Part shown: one piece after another, positions 12,214 to 23,127 of the stretch
Layout of the letters: every line of letters starts with the position of its first letter
Numbering within the stretch: position 1 is the first letter of the stretch
DNA from: Sclerotinia nivalis
Taxonomy: Eukaryota; Ascomycota; Leotiomycetes; Helotiales; Sclerotiniaceae
Length of the DNA stretch: 64,000 nucleotides
Reading direction: 5' to 3'
NCBI GenBank assembly: GCA_029531795.1
Contig: JAPEIS010000001.1
Coordinates: forward strand, 7,688,001 to 7,752,000
Notes under the pieces: model-generated
What the model saw: only the letters and a program-made list of their open reading frames with translations
The model's database searches: none
Told to the model about the DNA's origin: nothing
Made by a program: the position numbers and the translations under genes

Positions 12214-14610
12214 CTTGTAATAAGTATTCCAAAATGTTTGAATAGATATTGAGTGTGGCAGAGTGTTTAGTGTTCTGGATTCGTGATGAATGATTCAAGG
12301 GAGATCCCGAGAAAATTCTCGACTATTTAAGCAAATTGCATATGTAATGTTCACAACTTGAATTATGAACAGCTTCATCAATATTACAGAGAACATTGCC
12401 GCTATGGGGTTTCGGACTTGAGGCACCGCTTAGTCCTGAAGATGAAGGCAAGGAAACAAGGTCACCGCAGATTCGAAACATCGTATTGAACAGATGTTGC
12501 ATTGATCAAGGTAATCCGCAACAAGGTCATTGTTCTATCTAGTGAAGAGAACAAAGATGTCTCGATAGACCTCGATACTCGACCTAAACCCATTCCAGCA
12601 TAGAATTAACTAACAACGCCTTTGTTCTTCCCAAACCAAGAGGGGCCGCCGTAACTGCGCATTGACTTGAAGGATAACCAGAAACAACACCTGATGCTTA
12701 ATTTATTCTCCGATTCTTTGCACTCCTCCGATTCACTTCAAGACCCGCTCCATTGGCTACCTGTTGAAAGTACTCAGTAGCCCTATATTCTGCAACCAGA
12801 CCCGTATTAGGAATAGTGCTATTCAACCCACCAAGACAAATACATCTCTTAAAAGTGTCCAACCGGATTCTATCTCCCAATCAATCAACACAACAATAAA
12901 GTCTCCATTTCAGGAACTAACCTCACTTCAATCTATGAGATTCTACTAGTGATGAATCCCCTCAACATTAACTAAAGGATCAAATTTATCAAATGGGTAC
13001 GAGAAATCACGTTTATGAGCCATTGAATTAAAGAAGATAGATTCCTGAATGAAGTAGATATGAACATCAGCAGCGTCGCCGATTAATTTGATATAAAACT
13101 GCCTGCCAGCCTTACAAAACTAGGACGGAATTTAAAATATTTCCGCCTCTCAATCTAGCGCTACCAATAGTTTTGTTGTAAAAATGTATATATATACGAA
13201 AGCATAATAGCATTGACCTGAACGTATTATGAGAGAGTTGAGATATTGAAGCCAAATATAGTTAGTGTAAGAGTCACAAATAGTAAAGAATCAATTAGTT
13301 GTAAAACAGTAGTAAAACTTTTCATTATTCTTTAATCAATGGAAAAGCCATATATAATAAAAAGACTTTACCCTCCTTTTCTTTTTTACAAAATCAACCG
13401 TTTTCCATTAATCTTTTTATATACCAATTATATACAATTCAAATCATTATTAAATTTATTAATTATACTATTTGAAACCTTTATAATATAATCTAATCAA
13501 TTCTTATTCCTATTCCCCCTCGCAGCGTGCAATCGGGACGCACGTATCTCGACCTACCTCTTTCACAGTATCAATCGATTCAAATATATAGGAAGCGAAT
13601 GACGAAACCATACAGGATTTCCCGTCACTTAAAGTGCATGAATTACACTTACAGCCGCATCTATTGGGAAAATCAGGTGTTACACGACGCGGAATACATC
13701 ATTTTGACACCTTTCATAAGACGTATGGATTAAACTCAAATCAGACAGTGCAGCCGCAACAAACCAAAGTTAAAAGAGAAGAAACGATCGCAGCGAACCA
13801 GAATCATAGCAGAAAAAATCAGTCATAAGAATGAATGAGGCACTCGCCGTCTTGAAATGTCGCTAGATTGTCTCAACAAAATCAGAACGTTTAGGTTACT
13901 CACGTGATGGCGATTATATCAATTCGGGGGCAAAAACTTAATTTTTGTGGTAGAAGAGTATGATACAATTCCCCTATCCTCCAGGTTTCCTTCTTCCTTG
14001 GCCCCCTTTCAAGCTTTCAGGAAGGGGAATGAAAGAGATAACTATTATCTACGATAATTCATTTTACACATCCTATCCTCCCATGTATGTTCGCAACCCA
14101 GTGCGTTCGCTATCCCTGGCCACTAATCGTGGTCCATTATCACCTAGCAATCCCATCATAGTGATATAATGCAGTCGACAAATTGGGTAGTCAACAAAAA
14201 GCCCGGTCATGGAGTGGAATATTAACTATCCATCCACTCATCTGTGATAAGAAACCATGCTGGGAAGAATTATGGACGCCGACCCAATGCAAATGCTGAG
14301 ACTTTTTTCTCAATTGTGACCGGGACTCCGCCGGTTTTATCGTATCATCATGTTTTGCAAACTGTAACGTTGGCAGCTGTTTTCGGTTGTAATATTTCTA
14401 GAGATATTCGCTTATGGCGTGAGTAGTGAGCTTCAAACGATGAAGGCGTCTGTAATTAGAAGGTCGTTGAATGGTTTGAAGTAATAATACGTCGATAACT
14501 AATGGGTATCTCTGAAAAGTCGATTCGAAACGTAACGCGAAAACAAGAAAGGAGTTGTAATCCGCAGTGGAAATGTTGTGGTCGAATTTGAAAATAATGA
14601 TCATTTCAAA
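12214..14610. other. Intergenic, 2.4 kb, no gene recognised
   Basis: It lies between the 5' side of the RING gene and the 3' end of CDC27. Only short frames without recognisable domains are present on both strands, and 13180-13500 is AT-rich. The missing first exon of the RING gene would lie in the first few hundred bases. No tRNA-like or transposon sequence was noticed. Confidence 0.5.
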
Positions 14611-17169
14611 TCAGCCCATCATGCTGGTTTCATCATCTTCATCGTCGTCCCCTTGCTCTAAACTTTCGATGGCTTCTTTTATTTGTTGACTCGCCTATTT
14701 CTCGTCAGTAATAGGTTTTGGGGTAAATATGATAGAATATACCTTGGGATCTAGGTTTAGAGCGATGGTAAAATGTCGAACTGAAGCACCCTTCTGTTTG
14801 ATACTCTTATATAGTCTACCCAATAAGAAATGAACCATTGCCTCATCAGGAGCCAAATCTTTCAGAATCTTCAATTCCTCCAAAGCATCTTCCATATTCC
14901 CCATTGTCATTAAGCACCGAGCTTTCTTGAAACGGGTCAAGGCCGATTTAGGATCCAACTCAATCGCCTTTTTGAAGTATGCAAGTGCCAGTGCCTTGTT
15001 CCCCTTCTTATCAACAACACTTCCCATAAGACCCAAAAGCACGGCATTCGTTGGGTTGATTTTGGAAGCGGCTTCGAAGTGTATGAAAGCTTTATCGTAA
15101 TTACCCATCTTCTCATATACTTTACCAACACCATAGTAGGCATTATAGTGTCTCCTATCAACAGCCATTGCATGTCTGTATGAGGTAAGTGCCTTATCGT
15201 ATTCTTCATTCATAACATGCTCATGACCTTGAAGAGTAAACGCATAGGCAAATTTGGGATTGAGTTGTGTGGCCCGCTTGAAACATCGTAAAGCTTGCTC
15301 ATGATCTCGCATAAGTGACCAGGAATTTCCCAGCGCACACCAAGCCTCTGGTGATTGCCACGAAGAATCAACCAACTCATGGGCAAGAAAGGCCAGATCA
15401 GTCTCTTTTTTCAAATGCCAAAGAACCGTAGAATATATTTCCATATCCTGGAAGCGTGTTGGTGCTATTTGTCGAATGCGGCTGTATAAGAATTCTGCTT
15501 CGGCATATGATGCTTGTTCGTAATGGGCACGCCCCATCTGTGACAATACCCAAGGCGTGTCTTGCTGCTGAGTAGATAATGTAGAGAACGCTTCCAAAGC
15601 TTGACGAGATTGAAATTTGGCAAGTAAATAATAGCCAGTGCCGAACTTCTTAAACAAGTCGAGAAGCCATCTTAAAGCCTCCTCTCGAGTTCCAGAGTCT
15701 GATTCGGATGACCTAGCACCGGAATATTTTGTAGATACTGGCGCTCGGGATCTTATCTCTCCTTCCCTTTGGTCTAATTCCATGGATTCTTCCACTGGTT
15801 TTCGATTACCGCTGACCTGTCTGCCGGCGGTCGATCCTCCAACCGGTCGCATGATCTTTGATATCGGAGGTCTAGCCTTCTTTAATTCTCGCCCAGGCGC
15901 TGGCCCCACAGTCGCAAGGTTACTGGAAGGTTTGTTGCTTGTGGGGCGGAATTGGTTGATCAATCTGACACTCCTTCTTTGAGGTGCTCCAGGGTCTTCC
16001 GAGGGCTGTCGAGGTACTACCTGTCCCGATATGGTTCGCTTCCTATCCCCACCCGGTGCCGTAACAGAGTTGTGGCGAGAATTGTGTCCTGCGCCACTAT
16101 CTTCCGAAATTTCAGCTGCCGCCTTTTGAAGTCGTTTCGATGTCATAGATCGACCCATCTTCGGAACGTCCATGCTAAAGTCCATGCCGAGCCCCTGTAG
16201 TGTTCGGTTCCTGCGAGCTGGGGCTTGTGGAGGTTCCATGTTAAGAGGAAATGCTGATACCACACCAGGTTCTTTTCGACTGGGCGCAATAGCATAATCG
16301 GGAGGGACACTAGGACCAGTAGGCGTTTCCATTGTATCAGAGCTGATGCTGCCATTTCCAGTCGCGGGAAGATTTGTAAGACTGGGATTGCTCTCAGCGA
16401 GCTTCGAGGATGCAGAAGTAGTAAGTGATCCAAAAAGGCCACCGGCGAATGATCGAGACGTGGAATTATTATTGAAAGGATCCACGGGGTCACTCTGGTA
16501 AGTTCGCGCGCTGGGTCGGATCAGTTTAGGTTCCTCCACGAACATGGGTTCCATTGGCGCCTCTCGGTCTTGTGCATTCGATTTCAGTATTGCCTCCATC
16601 TCTACACTCATCCTAAAAGTACTCGAAGCCCTAACACTGGTGCCCATATCGCAAAGATTAGTAAAAGCATCCCACATGAATGGATTCAATTTCAGCGCAT
16701 CTTCGAAATAGCTGATCGACTGCTTTTTGTCATCAAAAGCACGATATAGCTTCCCCAGTAAACAACAGACCGCAGATGCGTCAGGATATGGATGTCGTGA
16801 GTATTCTGTATGTTTGCCGAATGAGTTTTGTGCCCCCCAACAGCCTCTATTCTTTTCCAACGCCACAATCCCCTCTTTCAATTTTCCCAGTGCAAGGCAT
16901 GCTTGTGCATAGATGTATGCACAACCAAGATTTCCCATCTTATTCCCCGGGCTCTTTACCACCTCGAAGGCGGAAGCATAATCGCCAAGTCGTAAATGGC
17001 ATAATGACAGGAGGTAAGAGGATTCAGCGCCTTTGGGGGTGTAAGCATGCAATCGCTCTGCGAAGAACAAGGCATTATTGAGGAGGTTGTTGTCAAGGTG
17101 GTAGTAAATGAGTTGACATAGTTGGGTCGTGATACACGGATTGATTGTTTCCTTCCTTGAGGGAGGCAT
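14611..17169 (-). CDS. CDC27: Anaphase-promoting complex subunit Cdc27/Apc3 (TPR protein)
   Basis: A TPR scaffold subunit of the APC/C ubiquitin ligase. In the family, the TPR groove binds the IR tails of Cdc20/Cdh1 and Apc10. Exon 1 is 14743-17169, the intron is 14695-14742 (48 bases: GTATAT donor, CTGAC branch, AAATAG acceptor), and exon 2 is 14611-14694. Joined, they give 836 residues. Without splicing the frame ends falsely at 14695. Exon 2 supplies the family's acidic tail (...EQGDDDEDDETSMMG). The N-terminal TPR-like region is about residues 1-190 and starts MPPSRKE. A Ser/Pro-rich linker spans about 200-500. The C-terminal superhelix at about 505-808 has repeated A-L-x-x-Y/F and N/D-P units (for example CFKRATQLNPKFAYAF, YFKKAIELDPKSALTRF). 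The start at 17169 is the first ATG that gives the family N-terminus; frame extending upstream lacks an ATG. It is divergent from SND2. It looks intact. Confidence 0.95.
14695..14742 (-). other. CDC27 3'-terminal intron
   Basis: On the minus strand it begins GTATATTC and ends CGAGAAATAG, with TTACTGAC about 15 bases before the acceptor. It is 48 bases, and splicing keeps the frame (...LDPK/ASQQ...). Confidence 0.9.
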
Positions 17170-18290
17170 TGTGCAAGGTCGTGGAGAGAGGAAGTAGATC
17201 GAAGTCGCAGATTGTGTATTTGTTATGATGTTCTCGCCATGAAGAAGACAGAGCCTCGAATAGTCCTTCAACTGTTGCAAAATCGGTCTGTCGAAGAGGT
17301 TCCCTTTGTTGATTGCCTTGGGTTTGAACAAAAGAGGAAAATAGTTCTCACGCGCGTTGCGTTATTTGCTTGATCTGATGAATGTAAACTGTTTGTAGCT
17401 CCACGAAAGCTATCTTAGGATTGATGACATTAAAATTATCTCGTTGTATTGTTGTTGAAGAAGGTAGGTAGCAAAGAAGCAAATAGGAATTTTCGTGAAT
17501 ACGATCGTAAGGTCGTAATAAACAGAGTTGTTGTTGTTGTTGTTGCTGGTTACTATTTATCAATGTAACGATGAAGGCGGAAAGACAAGGCAAGGCAGGT
17601 AGGAAAAAGCTAAGCAGTCGTTGCTTGTAAAAAGCAAAGGCTGAAAGAGACCCTAATGACTTCGAATATCAAGTGAATATGCTGGAGGAAGAAGGAAGGA
17701 GAATCGTACGAATTTTTGCCAAATAGAGAATAGAAGAAGGAGGGGAAGGCTGAATACGGCGCGAATGCAAATCCAAATGTGAATCCAGAATCCGAAGGTT
17801 TTTTTGTAAAATAGTGATAATCAGCTTATTCCTTGTGATTTTGATTAATTTGGATAACATCAAACCCTTGCGCGCCCTCGATCTCTTCTATTTTCGTTCT
17901 GTTGTTGTCTGCTCGCGGCGGGAATGATTGGTTGCAGAGCATTCACCCAGCAACAATCGGATGGTTGGTGACATTTTATATTAGTCAGCAAGGCACACAA
18001 CAGAACAGCTTGCAGACTCAGCCTTGTGAGGAAACTCAAATACTACAACACAAGACTCAACAACATCTCTTCTCAATCTTGTCACTTCACCCAATTGTTC
18101 TATTCGAAGACCCGATCGTTTCAAGATCCTCGTCAGGAAAAGAAAGAACGATACTTAGTTTGCATTTTTATTCAGCGAGCATTGTATTTAAGCAATCCTG
18201 TTTTCCAGTCATCTAGAAGAGGCCAGATCCTGAAAGCATCAACTTATTCTCCTTTCTCAAATTCGACATCGTCCTTCTACCTCACACATA
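17170..18290. promoter_or_regulatory. Divergent promoter region of CDC27 and SND2
   Basis: 1.1 kb shared between the two start codons. Visible elements are the palindrome acgcgcgt at 17350-17357, about 180 bases above the CDC27 start; a GTT microsatellite at 17526-17546; and ATTGGT (an inverted CCAAT) near 17926. The ACGCG core resembles the MCB/MBF site of G1/S genes, but this is suggestive only. Several short frames in this region look non-coding. Confidence 0.45.
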
Positions 18291-18776
18291 ATGGCACAGA
18301 AAGCGAAAAAGGACCGAGCCAAGGCCAATATCCAAGCCCTAAACTACCTTCACTATGGGGCATTTCTCGTAAATGCGCTATTCTGCCTCTTCCATTTTTT
18401 GATACGATCCCGAAATATGTGGGCATACGTACTTCTCTCACTTGCGCCCTGGATTACCGAATGGTTCCTCGAACAAAATAGTCGTCCCAAATTCGATCAA
18501 GCTGGCAAGATGGTGTCTGCAGGCGAAGATCTTGCCGCACCAGGATTGACAGAATATATGTTCGACATTATATGGATGCATTGGTTATCATTGTTCGCCG
18601 TTGTTATATTCGGCAATTGGGGCTGGCTCATATTCTCGATTGTGCCAATTTATGGACTTTACAAGGTGTTTGGCCTATGGTCTGGAGCAAAAGGCATGAT
18701 GGGTGGTGGGCAGGGAGCACAAGCACCTGAAGAACAAATGCCTGCTGCAGGTAATAGAAGACAGAGAAGACAGTAA
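18291..18776 (+). CDS. SND2: Snd2/TMEM208-family SRP-independent ER targeting protein
   Basis: An intronless gene of 161 residues, the usual size for this ER membrane protein. In yeast Snd2 (also Env10), with Snd1 and Snd3, directs proteins with central or C-terminal membrane segments to the ER independently of SRP. The basic N-terminus (AQKAKKDRAKAN) is followed by membrane segments at about residues 22-40, 43-60 and a long hydrophobic region at 94-130 that probably crosses twice. The family motif DLAAPGLTEYMFDIIW is at 80-95, and the tail is basic (NRRQRRQ). The start at 18291 is the only ATG giving this N-terminus and has the context cataATGGC. It is divergent from CDC27 and convergent with the DUF3605 gene. 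Identification is by family resemblance (TMEM208 domain). Confidence 0.9.
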   Translation: MAQKAKKDRAKANIQALNYLHYGAFLVNALFCLFHFLIRSRNMWAYVLLSLAPWITEWFLEQNSRPKFDQAGKMVSAGEDLAAPGLTEYMFDIIWMHWLSLFAVVIFGNWGWLIFSIVPIYGLYKVFGLWSGAKGMMGGGQGAQAPEEQMPAAGNRRQRRQ

Positions 18777-18901
18777 GATCTGCAAATTTGATGGTTTGTG
18801 GCTCCAGCCCAGGTCACGCGAAATAGGAATTTGTCATGCTGGGTGGTATGAGTGTCGTACGTGAGTTCCATACAGATACATTTCTGTGTATATACATGAT
18901 T

Positions 18902-19738
18902 TTATACCTTGTTTCCCGTCCAGAACTCAATATCATCCCTCTGGACATCTTTGATTAGGACATGAATATGTTCAAGGGCTCTTACACTCTGCAAAGCGAC
19001 CCAATTCTTGAACCACATTACTCTGTCATTGCTATCCAACCTATCAGCAAATGTTGTCTTCACAAAATCTTCAATGATTCTCCTGCTTTCATCCGTCACA
19101 TCTCCATTCTCATCGTCTGTGGCGATCGGTGTTTTCGACCACACTACGAAATGAGTAACATCCTTCGAGAGACCATATGGCCAATCATTTAGCAAAATTT
19201 TATAATCCGAGGGATTCTCAAAGGGGATTGGGGACACGTAGGTAAATGGCGGAGAACCCCATGGAAGTCGATGCTGGAGGATATAATTCATCATACTTCC
19301 ATATTCCGCTTTGATAGCTGCGGACCAGGACATATAGCGACGGAGATCAGAGGGCTTTCGTTTGAGGATTGAGAGATTATTTGTTGCTTGATGACAATTA
19401 GAAATATGATTGGGCGGAAATATACAATGCCATGTGAAAAAGCTGTGTTGAGACCTAACACATCGCATCACAGCCCCGATAATCAATTCTCATCACACTG
19501 GTGATCCTTCGTATATCCTCTGCTCTTGCAATCATATACTGTTTAGAAGTGTAGCTCATTTAATCAATACAATCAGAAGTAGCTCACCTATGATCTCTTT
19601 CAACTCTTCCCAATCATGTAGATGAAATTCCTCATCTGTTTGTGACAAGACCCATCTATCTGTATCCGTAAGAGGAAATGGTGAATCCTCATGTTTACCA
19701 TCTACCTTGTCTCCATTCTGATTGACAGATTCCCCCAT
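18902..19738 (-). CDS. DUF3605 protein, N-acetylglucosamine-induced protein 1 type (Gig1-like)
   Basis: Exon 1 is 19588-19738 and exon 2 is 18902-19386. The intron of 201 bases has a GTGAGC donor at 19587 and a TCAAG acceptor at 19387. Joined, 211 residues result, and the junction restores the family sequence ELKEIIATNNLSILKRKPSDLRRY. Conserved blocks are FPLTDTDRWVLSQ (21-33), NDWPYGL, HFVVWSKTP and FKNWVALQSVRALEHIHVL. Proteins of this family are annotated as N-acetylglucosamine-induced protein 1. Candida albicans Gig1 is GlcNAc-induced and linked to chitin-synthase-inhibitor sensitivity, but its biochemical role is unknown. No signal or membrane segment is seen, so it is probably cytoplasmic. 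The intron is long for this genome and another acceptor is possible. The start codons of this gene and CBR1 are 418 bases apart, head to head. Confidence 0.88.
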
Positions 19739-20156
19739 TGCTTAAAGTGGCTGGATTTTACTTTATTTGGGTATTTGTTCAGCCCTGTCAAACTGATGAG
19801 GTTGTTGACAAGTTTCATTTACGGGAAAGGCTCCTCGTCGAGGAAATCTTATCCTCATCGGGATAAAGTTCGAAGCGAGCTCCGACCTCCACTGGAGCAG
19901 AAAATCAGATGACCTTCTTGACTTCCCAGCAGAGAAGAACCGCACTTTGTACTTCTCACCTCCATCACCTTTTCCTCTTAAGTTGGGTCTTCCGTAAGCA
20001 ATACTCGAAACTTGTCAAGACTCCCGAGAAGTGTGACTCACAACTTCATACTGTATATTGGGGTCTTCATTCAGTTGAAAATATTGAAGGAGCAACAAGT
20101 GCAAGGATCGCAACAAAGGCCCAACAATTTCTCGAGGTCTCACCAAATCTACCAAA
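19739..20156. promoter_or_regulatory. Head-to-head promoter region of the DUF3605 gene and CBR1
   Basis: 418 bases between the two ATGs. No recognisable operator was identified. The short frames found here on both strands have no domain resemblance. Confidence 0.4.
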
Positions 20157-21258
20157 ATGAGTACAGCACCAGCAAATAAGTTCATGTCAAAAGCATATAT
20201 TGATGGAATCTATATTCCATCTGGCCTTTTAATATTTGGATGTTTAATTGTCAAAAAGGATTGGCTTCCTTTCGCCGTTGCTCTTGCTGCTCTTCTTGGG
20301 GGTTATAAGATTTGGGCGAGCCGTAAGTTTATACTTGCACACACACCCTTGATGAAATATTGAACTTACACTTCCTCAAGAAGAAACTCCAGTTCTCAAG
20401 CCAACTGTCTTTCAAGATTTCGAACTCAAGGAGAAGACTATCATTTCACACAATGTAGCAATGTTAGTTTTATTCTACCCCGCGTTAACTACTTCTCCTA
20501 ACATCCGCACAGCTACCGATTCAGTCTGCCAAAGCCTACCTCTATTCTCGGTCTTCCTATCGGTCAACATATCTCTATCTCCGCTGTCCTTCCCCAACCC
20601 GATGGGGGAAACAAGGAAATCGTTCGATCCTACACGCCTATCTCTGGCGATCACCAACCCGGTTACTTCGACCTTCTCATTAAGTCCTACCCCACCGGAA
20701 ACATTTCTAAATATATGGCTTCGCTCATTGTTGGTCAAACCATCAAAGTCCGTGGCCCAAAGGGTGCAATGGTATATACTCCCAATATGGTTCGTCATTT
20801 TGGTATGATTGCTGGTGGAACTGGTATAACGCCCATGTTACAAATTATTCGAGCGGTTATTAGAGGCAGAGCAGCTGGAGATAAGACTGAAATTGATCTA
20901 ATTTTCGCAAATGTTAACCCCGAGGATATCTTATTGAAAGATGATTTGGATGGTTTGGCCGCTCAGGACAAGGGATTCCGAGTTCACTACGTTTTGAACA
21001 ACCCACCCGAGAAATGGGATGGCGGCGTTGGCTTTGTCACTCCTGAAATGATTACTGTAAGTCTTTAAGATGTGGCCTACCAATAATATCAGAGCTAATG
21101 TTATACAGAAATGGCTTCCTAAACCAGCAGACGATGTTAAGCTTTTGCTCTGCGGACCACCACCTATGATCAGTGCCATGAAGAAAGCCTCTGAAGGGTT
21201 GGGCTTCAAAAAGGCAAAGCCAGTCAGCAAATTGGAAGATCAAGTCTTTGCTTTTTAA
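20157..21258 (+). CDS. CBR1: NADH-cytochrome b5 reductase (Cbr1 type)
   Basis: A flavoprotein that passes electrons from NADH through FAD to cytochrome b5, for fatty-acid desaturation, sterol synthesis and related steps. It is anchored in the ER or mitochondrial outer membrane. Four exons: 20157-20322, 20381-20462, 20513-21056 and 21109-21258. Introns of 58, 50 and 52 bases all have GT-AG ends (GTAAGT, GTTAGT, GTAAGT), and intron 2 has a CTAAC branch. The joined product has 313 residues, the usual length. Features: N-terminal membrane anchor at about residues 18-52; FAD-binding RSYTP motif at 121-125; NADH-binding GGTGITPM at 184-191; CGPPPM at 279-284; and the C-terminal -F-A-F typical of the family. 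The start at 20157 is the first ATG in frame. No frameshift is seen; the unspliced frame breaks at each intron. Confidence 0.95.
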
Positions 21259-22668
21259 ACAATCCTTTTCATCAATGTTTAGACGGAGATGTTACAGTCA
21301 AAATTGGATGTTGGGAGAATATATGCAAATGCAAGCAGAAATAGCAAGGTTTGAAAGATGAAAAGCAAGATTGAGAAGACAAATTATACATAGATCCCTT
21401 TATGCCAACATTTTTTTTATAGAAGTCTCCACAGCTTTCAAGCTCCTACGGCTTACTCGCCGACGTGCAATATTACGGCTCATATTGAGTGCTGTTGAAG
21501 AACCCACAGGCGGTACATGAGCTTGCTTACAAAATTGAAGCATGCACTCTGTGATTTTGCTACAGAAGCAAGCCATGAGGGTACTCACCCGTCCTTGGTA
21601 CCGTTACTTTATTTAGCCGCCTCTACATACCGTTGATAGCCTACAAGTGGTGCTGTCCATATAGACCTTCATCCTCATTCCTACGTCCTATCTCAAGCGC
21701 ACAAGTTGAAGCCGTTTCTATACATATTTCCTTCGAGTTGTTGGGTGGCTTATTCCTGTTCCAATATAGCTCCTCAGCGCCGAAGATATGGTCGAGGTCA
21801 AAAGTTACAAGGCCTTGTCTTACCACATAGGGAAAGCATACCGAATTTTGCCGCTCTAGGGCTATACGATGTTGCTATTACGGTAATTCTCCCAACTATT
21901 TAAACGCTGGCTCCACAAATTGAGGCTATTTGTAGCAAACGTCAATCCTCCATGTGGTGGCTGGTCAGTGCTTGGTCGGTGCGGGGAAGAACATTCGCAC
22001 TTACGAAACTTCATTCTCATGCATGCAAGACATTTCCTAAGTGACGCAAACCCGTGATATATCTTCGATATCGCATTTACCCCTAAATCCATGCCATATG
22101 ACAAATGTATGTTTTTCTACTTATGCCGTTTCTTGCTCAAAGTTGAGATATTTGGATGCTTCCGCCTACATCCCACCTCTGAACACAGAGGTCAAATCCT
22201 CAAGCGGTCGCCGACCTCGGTGTCAGATTCCTCACTAAACCCCAAGAGTGACCAGATTGTGGATATTACTTCCTGCTATAGTAAGCCGAGCTTAATTTGT
22301 GTATGGAATGGTTCATTATGGAATTTTCCCGAAAAATAACACTAATCGAAGCCTCGAGTTTGTCCTTAGGATGGGTTTCTCTAGCCCGACTAAACTCACA
22401 AGCGCCTGGTCAAGCCAAGGTCTAATCTCCATTTTTCATTTCTTCTGAGTAGCAAATGAAGATATAAAGGTCTTCAAGCCACCTCGTAGACAACTCATAT
22501 CGACAATCATTTCCACATCAGAACATCCAGCAATCAGCAGTGCCATCAAACAATCTTTCTCAATCTTTCCTTTGTTACAACAGTCATTTTTCAAGCCTTA
22601 TAGCAAATCATACATTCACAATCATTTATAAACTCTTATTTTTGTCAATCACTATCATCAATTTCAAT
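21259..22668. other. Intergenic, 1.4 kb, no gene recognised
   Basis: It lies between CBR1 and the secreted-protein gene. Only short overlapping frames on both strands occur, with no domain or splice pattern that I could join into a protein. The last 200 bases carry the likely promoter of the downstream gene. Confidence 0.5.
22463..22468 (+). promoter_or_regulatory. Possible TATA box of the secreted-protein gene
   Basis: tataaa about 200 bases before the ATG at 22669. A CA-rich leader (22495-22660) follows, consistent with a fungal 5' UTR. This is suggestive only. Confidence 0.35.
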
Positions 22669-23127
22669 ATGCAATTCTCTACCCTTCTCATTTCGACTGT
22701 AGCCCTTCTCCCATCTGCCCTCGCCTGTTTGAACGTCAACATAACCTACACTCTCCAAACTGCGAGCAGCGAAAGCAATATCTATGCACAATTCCTAGAC
22801 AACGGACGAGTAACATGCTACTACAACCAACCCAATCCAGCCACAGGTGCCAAAGAAGTTTATGCTCTCAACAACAACCCTAACAATGTAGCCGTCGTCA
22901 ACGATACATACCAACAATGTGTAGCAGGATATTGGGCCACTTTCCAGGTCGACCTCTCGGATACTAAGGATAAGAAGGGCAATAATAAGATCCAGAGTTA
23001 TAGTTATTTGGATCAACATGGTCAGGCTCAATCGTATACGGGTATTAGTCTTGGGTCGAGAATTACAACTGCGGCTGCAGGGAATAATCCCGAGATTTGG
23101 ACTTGGTTGGCTAATCCTTTTTGTTAA
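22669..23127 (+). CDS. Small secreted protein, 152 residues, effector-like, unknown function
   Basis: The start is the ATG at 22669, which opens with a clear signal peptide: MQFSTLLISTVALLPSALA, with cleavage predicted after A19 (A-L-A|C). The frame extends upstream to 22540 without an ATG. The mature part of 133 residues has four cysteines (C20, C50, C84 and the last residue C152), enough for two disulfides. It also has potential N-glycosylation sites (NIT at 24-26, NDT at 78-80) and a Tyr/Asn/Gln-rich middle. No membrane segment follows the signal and no intron is needed. I do not recognise a family. Size, secretion and terminal Cys fit a fungal small secreted protein, and its role in host interaction is inference. 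It is the last clear gene before a 4-kb gene-poor stretch. Confidence 0.85.
   Translation: MQFSTLLISTVALLPSALACLNVNITYTLQTASSESNIYAQFLDNGRVTCYYNQPNPATGAKEVYALNNNPNNVAVVNDTYQQCVAGYWATFQVDLSDTKDKKGNNKIQSYSYLDQHGQAQSYTGISLGSRITTAAAGNNPEIWTWLANPFC

Noticed and set aside
15638..16493. Frames of 82-116 codons antisense or overlapping in CDC27
   Set aside because: Shadows of the low-complexity linker of Cdc27.
14695..17331. 878-codon frame as the full Cdc27 protein
   Set aside because: The first 54 codons lack an ATG at the frame start and do not resemble Cdc27, and the last 15 codons are intronic. The gene was redrawn as 14611-17169.
20461..20808. Plus-strand 115-codon frame overlapping CBR1
   Set aside because: It starts in intron 2 and runs in the wrong frame across exon 3; it is a shadow of CBR1.
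22540..22668. Longer N-terminus of the secreted protein
   Set aside because: No ATG upstream in frame, and adding it would bury the signal peptide.
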